Positions 56,134-64,000 of a stretch of DNA of 64,000 bases are shown piece after piece. The translations under genes were made by a program, and so were the position numbers. The notes beneath the pieces are model-generated. The model was given only the letters and a program-made list of their open reading frames with translations. It was not told the origin of the DNA and ran no database searches. Within the stretch, counting starts at the first letter, position 1; each line of letters opens with the position of its first letter. The stretch lies in NCBI GenBank assembly GCA_005784505.1, contig VCAZ01000030.1, positions 1,491,501 through 1,555,500 on the forward strand. The letters are read 5' to 3'. The stretch comes from Bagarius yarrelli. Its lineage: Eukaryota; Chordata; Actinopteri; Siluriformes; Sisoridae.

Positions 56134-57789
56134 AGCGGGCACTTATAGGACTCAAGTGTCTTCTTAATAAAGCAGCTGCTGGGGTTTTTCTACAGGCTTT
56201 AGATCACAGGTCACCAAATCTTTTTTTCTGTAGCTGCCACATCATTTTTCCTTTCTTTAATGGGAGTGGCTCAGTCTGAAACCGATAATTACAAGGGCTG
56301 GAGTGACTCCCAGTATTATTGTGGCGATTATACGATGACGTTTATGGTATTTATTTTGCCTCCTAAGGTTAGATTAGCAGTACTTGTCAGAAGATATATA
56401 GTTTATCAAAAGGTAAATGACACAAACAGCTGTTTCTTTTTATTTAACAAAAAAATAGTAGCGCCAGCTATCTGGCCCTGAATTTGAAATCTGATTGGTT
56501 AAAGGAAACAGTCCTACTGCTAATATAGTTTAAATTATACAGTCAGCACTACTGATTCTGAAGGCTCTGGGCAGATTAGATTAACATGACGGCACATAGA
56601 GGCTGAAATCTGATTGGACAAAAAAATCTAACATCCATATACACATACTGGAAGCAGTGTAGCGAAAGAAACGCCACGAAATTGAGAGAATAAGCTGTTG
56701 GGAATAAATTAATCGAATTTTATGGAACAAATATTAGAATTTCGGTTGTAAATATCGTTCAGCGCTTCTGATAATGTTTGGACCAACAGAGGAGACCTTG
56801 CTGGTCCTGACGGCACACAACTTTGCTAAGCAATCACTCTTTACTCATTTATTTTGGGTGTTAGACTTGTTTTACACATTTATTACACTGTTGTTGCAAC
56901 ACCTTTTTAAAGAATAAATAAACCATAATAAGGCAGACATTTTTATCAGAAATAATAAACTGGATGTTGCATAGAATGCAATTTAGCAGCAGTTATTTTT
57001 TTTGGAATATAGAAATGCTTTTCTTTTCACCTGTTAGTTGTAAAGTTTATTATTATGCTTTGCCTGTCATCACATAATGGCAGTTATAAATATATATTAT
57101 TTTATATAAAACATCTTAAAATGTAATAAGCCAAAAAAAAACTGTCAGCGCTCTTGTTTAAGAAAAATAATATGAAAACTTTATTGCTAACTCAAGCTAA
57201 AATCCAACGCTCGCTTTGTAAATGAAGTCAAAAGAGACCTACGCAAATATTAATGAGATCGCTTTAATTAGTGGATTTTTTTTTCCGAGTAAGATGCAGC
57301 TTGGTGATTTTGCTGGGGTTTTTTTTTTTTTTGTCCTGGCCAGCGATGTCTACTACAGGGTGGCCCAGGAAATTAAATTCTGCTTAAGAATTGTAAACCC
57401 AGCCATTAAAAGTTCATCCACCTCTATGACGCACAGTGTCAACCAAAGAGATCTTTATTTAACCACACCACAGACAGGTATAATTCTCACCCTAAGTTAA
57501 AATTTCTCACTGACGAGACATTTTGTTTACCAAGCTCTAATTTACTATTATCCCAGAAGCCGCCTTCCATTTTTTCTCGTTTGTATAAATACACAACCAC
57601 ATGATCACATACATACACTTTAAAAATATCTATTAAACACTGGAGAACATGACTAGCATCTTGGCAAAGCTAAGCAGATTCAGGAAATTGTTTTTACATT
57701 TATTAATGTTTTTTATCGGCAGTAATATTTCCATGTCCTCAGAGCAGGACCCCGTATCTTTCCAGCATCTTTTTCCTTAGGTTATTTAT

Positions 57790-57960
57790 GACTATCATTA
57801 TCATCCAGAGCGACTTACATTTATCTCATCTCTACAACTGAGCAATTGGGGGTTAAGGGCCTTGCTCAGGGGCCCAGCAGTGACTTGGTGGAGCTGTGAA
57901 TCGAACCCACAGTCTTCAGGTTGGTATTCCAACACCTTAACCATGAGCCACCACTTCCCA
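57790..57960 (-). mobile_element. tRNA-derived SINE (family 2), well preserved
   Basis: CAGAGCGACTTACATTTATC, GGGCCTTGCTCAGGGGCCCA, then TGGTATTCCAACACCTTAACC at the head. Read on the minus strand, CTGTGGGTTCGATTC is a good B box. Confidence 0.65.
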
Positions 57961-58994
57961 CTTCCCTACAAGGTTTTCATTGTAGAAATAAATATTTTCC
58001 CATGCTTAAGGTTGACATTTGTTTAGTTTAATATGAGCGTGTAAGTGGTTTAATCTTATATATGCGTTCGTTCATCAGTGCCCTTAATAAATATATGTGG
58101 TTCTTTTAAAATGCATTTAATTGGCCCTCCAATATTTTTCCAAAATGTACTTTACTGATATAATTTTTTATGGGAAATAAAAAAGTTGTATTAAAAGCAG
58201 AGCTCCAACTTTTCTTTAATGTCTAGTCTTTCTGTGAAATTAGCTTGTAAAGGCTAAATCTAAAGACTTGTATTAGTTTTTACACGGTGATTGATAGCGA
58301 GAGTAAACGTCCCTAAAGAAGAAGGAAAAAATCAGATGCAAAAGGGTTCCACGGATAATGAGATTATAAATTTTTACCATCATAAATCTTTACAGGTAAA
58401 GATGATCAGGACTGATCATCGGTGTTTTGATTTACAACACTGAGATGAACAAAGAACACTCTTCTTGATTAGAGCACCAGCTCCTGCGTGCAAGTCTTCA
58501 TCAACCAGACAGTATTATCTATTTCCAGAAATGTGGCAAACAACCTTCAGAATGACTTCTCATTTATACAATTGAGCTATTGAGGGTTAATAGCCTTGTT
58601 TAGGGAGTCTAGCAATGACAGCTTTAGTAGTCCTAGGATTTCTGACATCACTCACAACCTCCTGGTTAGTATTTCAGGTATGGTGCCAAATTTAATGCGG
58701 TTAATGTGAACTTACCTACAGGTATCGGTGTAGGATATATTAAAAAAAAAAAAAGTTATAAACATGTTAATAACATGATTCAAATGTCAGGTCTTCCCTA
58801 GATGTTTAGTGCACATAAAGTTTAATTACTTACACCAGAAATTCAAAACACACCCCAAAACAATGCTACAATTATTTCCTTAATTTTGAGAACCATTAAC
58901 AGCCAAAGAATTCCCATCCACAAAAATCTGTGTATATGGATGTTAGATTTTTTTGTTTCATGCCATGGATGAATGGATGGAATGAATGAAGGAA

Positions 58995-59160
58995 GGAACA
59001 AAGGGACTTTATTGTCATCAAAATGCTGTTTAGCATCTACCAGAAGTGCAAATAGTAAAACTGTGCAAATAAGCAAGTGCAGAAAGATATGTAAGTATGT
59101 ACATTAACAAATAAGGCTATGTCAGTATGTGCAAGAATGTACACTTTAATTATACATTGT
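58995..59160 (+). repeat. Dispersed repeat end (ACTTTATTGTCATC)
   Basis: ACTTTATTGTCATCAAAATG followed by AGTGCAAATAG-type units, a shorter relative of 11192-11850. A GGAAGGAACAAAGG-type tract precedes it. Confidence 0.45.
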
Positions 59161-59276
59161 GCATTGTGTACATGGTACAGAAAGTATATATTTATTTATA
59201 GATAAACTAAAGTTATCTAATGAATTAGATGTACATTTTAAATACATTATATTATACAGAGAAAAAAACTAAGATC

Positions 59277-59325
59277 ACATTTACATCATTTAGCAGATGC
59301 CCTTATTCAAAGCGATGTACAAAAG
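59277..59325 (-). repeat. SINE/L2-like tail fragment
   Basis: CATTTAGCAGATGCCCTTATTCAAAGCGATGTAC, the same tail type, with no SINE head. Confidence 0.5.
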
Positions 59326-59589
59326 TGCTCATTATTACATTAAATTCGTCATTAGAATAAATAAACCCTGTTAGTTAGTTTTAAAGGTTACCATTCTTGG
59401 CAAACTTGCATTAGTCCAAGTCATTAAAAGACAGAGTGGAGGACTGACCATCCGGAGCAGTGGGAGTTTCTGTGCATGCAAATGTATTGCCCTTCCTGCC
59501 TGTTAATTAGTTTGGTCTGGAACATTGCATGTCTTGAAACACACTCTTTCAGGTCTGGCGATATTAATCCCTTCTCGATACAGTGAAAT

Positions 59590-59940
59590 TCTCTAAATAA
59601 TTCAATTCTATTTTATTTGTATAGCACTTTTAACAATAGACATTGTCTCAAAGCAGCTTGAGACAGAATGCAGTAACAGTCAAAAGTGTAAGTTTGTCCG
59701 TGTAGGATGAAGTAGGAAGAAACCTTCAGAGGAACCAGACTCACTAGGGAACACATTCTCATCTGGGTGACACCGCATGTTATTGTTAATTAGAACATAT
59801 GGTAATAATCAAATGTAATGTGAATTGTAGCCTTGGGTCAGTGGAGCAGGGGCAGCAAAGGGGCAGGAATCTGGCCACTGGCCCCCTTAGGATCCTTGCA
59901 AGGTTGACATCTTCTCCCTGAAGGTCTACCAGTAACCTTT
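59590..59940 (+). repeat. Dispersed repeat (TATTTGTATAGCACTTTTAAC family)
   Basis: Contains TTTTATTTGTATAGCACTTT, ACATTGTCTCAAAGCAGC and CCAGACTCACTAGGGAACAC, then TCATCTGGGTGACACCGCAT. This order is shared by many teleost dispersed repeats. The class is not determined. Confidence 0.55.
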
Positions 59941-60432
59941 TGATACCTCGGGATGGGTATAAAAAGAAAAAGGTGGAAAGAAATTAGCGTAGCTGCTGTT
60001 CATATTATTAGCAGGCACTAGCTAATAATGTGCATTTAATCAGATATACTGAAACAAATATTCAATGATAATTTTATGAATGAAACTGAACGGTTACATC
60101 AAAAAAGTTGAGGTTGAATGCTCAACAGCTTCAAATGAACAGATTATGCCTTTGGAGTGAAGGGAGGATATAGTTCAAAAGACTATGGCGGCGCTAGCAT
60201 AACGGTGAGGAAAAGCAAAGGCTGGTTCCAGCTGCAGGGTCAGTGATGATGATTAAAACTTCTCTCGTTTTCAGAGCTGAGAGAGAGAAGGATGGCAGTC
60301 AAACTGAACTGGTAAAAAATGAAACAAATATATATTTATATATATTTATATACAGTATATATATATGTATATATTCAATTTATTTAATTATGTTTAACAG
60401 ATAAGGAATGTATACATTTATTCGCTGTATAG

Positions 60433-61265
60433 GTGGATGTGATTTTGCCTGTCTGGTTTTGGCTAGTCTGGTTTAACATCCTTTGTTAATCCTGGGTCAA
60501 CTATTCAATCAACCAATCATAACCATCTGATGTCATCAGTGTGTGCCGACCAAACCCGCCTCCAATCCATTCTGAATCTTTCCCTTTTTGTAAACCAAAA
60601 TGTAATATTTATAAATGTATTTTTAAAATGATAAATAATGAAACACTTAAATGAAATGTGTAAAACATTACATGCTGTACTGAACAATTGCACAGTTAGT
60701 TAATGTGTGAACATTTCCCTCATCTTCATGACCAAAAATATGCATATGTGTACTTAGTATTTAGGTGTGTATGCATGAATGAAAAGTTTATGGTTATAAA
60801 TAATATGGCTTTTAATTGTTACATTTGTGATTAAATTAAATAAATGTAAACCCTGTTTTATAGTAAGAATGTTCTATTGCGGTTCTACAGGTTCACTGTT
60901 TCAGAACATTTTAATTTATTAATAAATTGTTTATTAGTGATTGTCTAAATTTAATCAGTCTATTCACTATTTACCAATGTTGTCTCTGGGCTATAATAAA
61001 TGATTGTAATATAGTTTGTAATCCAATGGTAATCCAGGAATAGTCATTGTCAGAATCAATGAATTTACTCTATCAGACAATAAACTATTTTTATTAAACA
61101 GAATTTACTCAGTTTTTCAAGTTTTTCAGGTTTTTTTAGAATAGAGGAAAGAATTTAAAAAAAATGGATTGGATGCAGGTTTGGTTGGCACATACTAATG
61201 ACATCAGATGGATATGATTGGTTGATTGAAATGTTGATTCAGGATTAACACAGGATCACATCCAC
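60433..61265. mobile_element. Foldback element (long inverted repeat) upstream of the third gene
   Basis: Two arms of about 130-165 bases (60433-60600 and 61135-61265) are reverse complements with substitutions: GTGGATGTGAT at the left tip and ATCACATCCAC at the right tip, then GTTAATCCTGGGTCAAC, AATCAACCAATCATA, CATCTGATGTCATCAGTG and CCTCCAATCCATT each matched by the other arm. The AT-rich interior (about 530 bp) has no coding sequence. It ends about 120 bases upstream of the GC-rich leader of the MERK exon. Confidence 0.8.
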
Positions 61266-61379
61266 ATCCAGCAAGCTGGATACGCTCCTCTGTATGAAAG
61301 ACAGTTTACAGAAGCACATATTAACTCAAACTATTGTGTGTGCATCCCAGTGGTTGTGTTGTTGTGTAGTTGAAGTGTA

Positions 61380-61594
61380 TTTGTTAAGGCGGCGGCGGCG
61401 CGCTTGCGCTTTAGCTTCTCCGGCTGTTCTGTGTTTCAGTGTTCTGCTGTGTTCACTCGGTCCAGCGCAAACGAGCAAGAAACGCTCCGGAAACAGCGCA
61501 CACACACTCACACACACACAGTCTCACTCACTCACTTACTCAGTCGCTGCCCGCTCGCATTCGCCGCAGTTTCGCCACAGTCATGGAGAGAAAG
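61380..61594 (+). CDS. First exon of an unidentified gene (starts MERK)
   Basis: A GC- and CpG-rich 5' leader (GGCGGCGGCGGCGCGC at about 61389) contains no ATG until 61583. There an ATG with G at -3 and G at +4 (strong context) begins ATG GAG AGA AAG, followed at 61595 by a consensus donor GTAAGA. The coding part of the exon is 61583-61594, four residues MERK. No second exon is visible to the window end, so intron 1 exceeds 2.4 kb. Vertebrate SRPK1 proteins begin MERK (then VLALQARKK), which makes SRPK1 a candidate, but four residues cannot establish this and many proteins could begin this way. The upstream edge of the exon is unknown. Confidence 0.6.
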
Positions 61595-61687
61595 GTAAGA
61601 AACGCACCATCGCTTTAACGCACGAGTAAACTGTTGATGCTTTTCTAGATGATAAACAAAAAAATGAGTCATGCATGCTGTCCACAA

Positions 61688-61688
<1 letters not shown>

Positions 61689-61723
<35 letters not shown>
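61689..61723. repeat. (GT)n microsatellite after the MERK exon
   Basis: About 17 GT units roughly 95 bases into the intron; a shorter GT run follows at about 61860. Confidence 0.95.
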
Positions 61724-61725
<2 letters not shown>

Positions 61726-62356
61726 CCACGCTGATCTCCGCGGCGCTTTGCCAGATCAGTGCGCTGCCGAGTTTTTTTCCTCTGGATCTAGTTTGTGAGA
61801 TTAAACATATAGAGAGAAACGCGCATATAGAGAATGAGTGTCTATTGTGAGTGTATGTAAGTGTGTGTGTGTGTGTGTGGAATTAGGCTAGAGTAAAGTG
61901 GAATGTAGAGCAGCTCTGCGGCTTGTCTATAGCCCTGAAGGCTTAAATAGCAGGTTAGCATCATACAGTGATAATTCCGAGTGTGTGAGAGTCTCTCCAT
62001 CCTAATAATCCCTGTCCCAAGTCTTCTGCATCATCTGCATGTCAAGTGTTTAACACCTTACAGCCTTACACACACGCATGACTCATTTGGATACATTGCT
62101 CCTCACTGTGAGAGAGAGAGAGAGAAAGAATAACACAGTTGGCCATTTTAGTTGCGTTTAATCCGAAGACTCTGCCTCCTTGACCTAAATGTTCACCATT
62201 CCTAACTTTTAAAGATTTCATGGCTGTGTATGCAACAGGCCTTGCCACCTGTACAATTCTCTCTTAATTCCTGAGGAACCTTACGATGTTTACTAGTGTT
62301 GTTGTTTTATTACTCACCTAAAACAGTGACCCAACAGATAACCTGATGGTGGGTTG

Positions 62357-62615
62357 ACCAGGGGTGGGCAGTCAGGGCCAGCAAGTCCTTCTCTGCTGCC
62401 TAAACACAATCAGAAGCTGACCTACATGTACAACCTAAATTCTAATATTTATCCATTAAATTGTATTAATTTATTTTCAACAGTTTATTATCTTCATTTC
62501 GTAGCCTTTCTATTGGCTACTCTGCTTCCAGGATCTAAATGTGGATGTTCAAGTTTTTGTCCAATCACATGTGCTGCCATGTTAATCAGAATCAGTAGTG
62601 CTGCCCATGTAACCT
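62357..62615. mobile_element. Possible hAT-like fragment
   Basis: Starts CCAGGGGTGGGCAGTCAGGG, a hAT-type end, and has TGCTGCCCATGTAACC near the other side, only a partial inverted match. Decayed. Confidence 0.35.
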
Positions 62616-63106
62616 AAACTATATTAGCAGTGGTAGATTGCTAATTGGTTAATATTCTTAAAGACTGATTCTTTAGCCAAACAGATTTTTAAACCCGTCT
62701 CCTGAAGCCCACTAGCTGGCACATGATGACATCAGCTCTTTTCCATCCTCTGATTGATTGATCAGAGTAAATTCTTACAGACTAACACAGACTAGCAAAA
62801 CTCGTTTGTACAGTTAAATTGGAATTTTTACACTCACAATGGCTGACGGAGGAGAAGAAAATAAATTTGTCTCGTACATACTTATATGTTCCTTGTCTTA
62901 ATAAAAATGGTCTTCATCCTCAATAAGTAAAATGTCTCTCTGTTCCTGTAATGCCACGCCGTGTTATATTGAGTTTTTGTATAGTATTGATGGTTTGTAT
63001 AATCGTGGCGTGATAGTGGTGGTATTAAGAGATATATCAGGCGGGTAAATCCCCACTGAAGGTCCAGGCACCAAATACACGGCCCACCACTGTATAGCAC
63101 CTACCT

Positions 63107-63541
63107 ATTGTTGGGTTATTTTAACCCATTTCTTTGGGTAGAAATAAACCCAATAAAATAAGTGTTGTAAAATAACTAATTTGTTGGGTTGTTTTTTTTT
63201 TATTATTATTTGTTTTTTTTGCTAAAATACATTCAAATGTGTATTTTTGTCAAAGGATAGATTTTTAAAGTGTTAGTTTTTTGCAATTATTCTTAATAGC
63301 CTACATTTTTCAATGTTTCCAGCATCCACTTCTCCAAAACAGACATTTGTGGAGGAAATGCATCAATGTTAATGTAAAAAAGGCTTAGAGTCTTTTTTAA
63401 AAGAAAGAAAATAGCACATATATACGTAAATTATATGACTACTTACCTGTGTATCTTGTGTGACGGTCGAGCGTTAACATTCAAATTTTAATTTGCATTG
63501 TTATACAAACAACCTAATGAAAGTTCAAAATAACCCAACAT
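63107..63541. mobile_element. MITE with TTGGGTTATTTT ends
   Basis: Left TATTGTTGGGTTATTTTAACC and right AAAATAACCCAACATAA are reverse complements over about 15 bases. Internal tandem TTGGGTT/AACCC pieces sit near the left end. No coding content is seen. Confidence 0.6.
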
Positions 63542-63767
63542 AATAACGGATAATAAATAAAAGACACTCGTGCTGCAGTGAAGAATTGTAGCTGCAGATA
63601 TATATCGAATGTATATGTTTGCCTTTAGACAGGTGAAATATTATCATCTCTGATTTGTATTCCTGATTTTTATTCCACAAGCTTTAATAACACAATATAT
63701 AACTTAGTTTCTTTTGTAAGATGCATGACATCAGCATGCAACTAATCTAATGTAAGTCTGGGAGTTA

Positions 63768-64000
63768 CTGTGCCTTGAGAAAGTATTCATACCCCTTAAA
63801 GTTTTTTGCATTTTGTCATTTTACAACCACAAACTTAAATGTACTATTGAGATTTTATGTAATTAACCGACACAAAGTAGCACATAATTGTGATGTGGAA
63901 TAAAAATGATACATGGTTTTCAAAATCTTAAGCAAATAAAAATCTGAAAAGTCTGGCGTGCATTTGTATTCAGCCCCCCCTGCGTCAATACTTTGTAGAG
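63768..64000 (+). mobile_element. Left end of a Tc1-like transposon, cut by window edge
   Basis: Begins with CTGTGCCTTGAGAAAGTATTC after TA, then TTTTGTCATTTTACAACCAC, a common teleost Tc1-family terminal inverted repeat. The element runs beyond base 64000, so its state cannot be judged. Confidence 0.7.

Larger units (their letters stand above)
56170..61380. other. Intergenic region between NFX1 and the third gene
   Basis: No convincing exon is visible on either strand. Contents: a block with homeodomain-like motifs near 57180-57260, a 92-codon open frame at 57222-57500 that I do not recognise, a SINE on the minus strand (57790-57960) with a more decayed copy (58545-58680), a repeat end (58995-59160), a SINE tail (59277-59325), a dispersed repeat (59590-59940) and the foldback element (60433-61265). 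Confidence 0.65.
61595..64000 (+). other. Intron 1 of the third gene (to window end)
   Basis: It holds GT microsatellites (61689-61723, 61860-61880), a possible hAT-like fragment (62357-62615), a MITE with TTGGGTTA ends (63107-63541) and the end of a Tc1-like element (from about 63768, cut by the window). No other exon is recognised. Confidence 0.55.

Noticed and set aside
61294..61629. 111-codon frame starting upstream of the MERK exon
   Set aside because: It reads through the 5' leader and across the consensus donor at 61595; the MERK start is better placed and has a stronger context.

Overview
This window is vertebrate chromosomal DNA, almost certainly from a teleost fish. It is AT-rich and intron-rich, with GT-AG exons, dense microsatellites, decayed Tc1/mariner transposons, hAT-type and long-TIR MITEs, and tRNA-derived SINEs with L2-like tails. 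The repeat repertoire would suit a catfish or another ostariophysan, but that is a guess. There is no bacterial, viral, CRISPR or operon-like content.

Three genes lie head to tail on the + strand. (1) Positions 1-43360: the 3' four fifths of PLXDC2 (plexin domain containing 2). Twelve coding exons (1843-41573) join in frame to 431 residues plus a stop. The signal peptide and first ~100 residues lie upstream of the window. The 3'UTR ends at an AATAAA at 43337. (2) About 44000-56150: a complete NFX1 gene. Its 24 coding exons (44117-56069) join in frame to 1091 residues: a short N-terminus, a long basic disordered region, a RING finger, NF-X1-type zinc-finger repeats, an R3H domain and the DYFDVQD-type C-terminus. 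(3) About 61380-61594: a GC-rich first exon with a strong start context that codes only MERK before a consensus donor. Its gene cannot be named with confidence; SRPK1 is a weak candidate.

The introns and the 56.2-61.3 kb intergenic stretch hold the accessory content. This includes a Tc1-like element with both TIRs (3970-5322), further Tc1 debris, three LINE fragments, two SINE families, several MITEs (39402-39603, 37030-37241, 31039-31461, 50308-50820, 63107-63541), an ~830 bp foldback element just upstream of the third gene, a tRNA-Leu(AAG) pseudogene (33601-33683), and a near-identical 258 bp direct duplication (21287-21544 and 22835-23092).

I see no undescribed protein system. The most interesting signals are regulatory: a CRE plus Y-box promoter and a 30-bp minisatellite of CCAAT boxes at NFX1, TG microsatellites inside splice sites of four exons, tandem in-frame acceptors encoding a poly-Ala tract, a SINE abutting the last PLXDC2 exon, loss of the NFX1 PAM2-like motif, and the 258 bp duplication. 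All exon boundaries were read by eye and checked by reading-frame arithmetic; no search was run.
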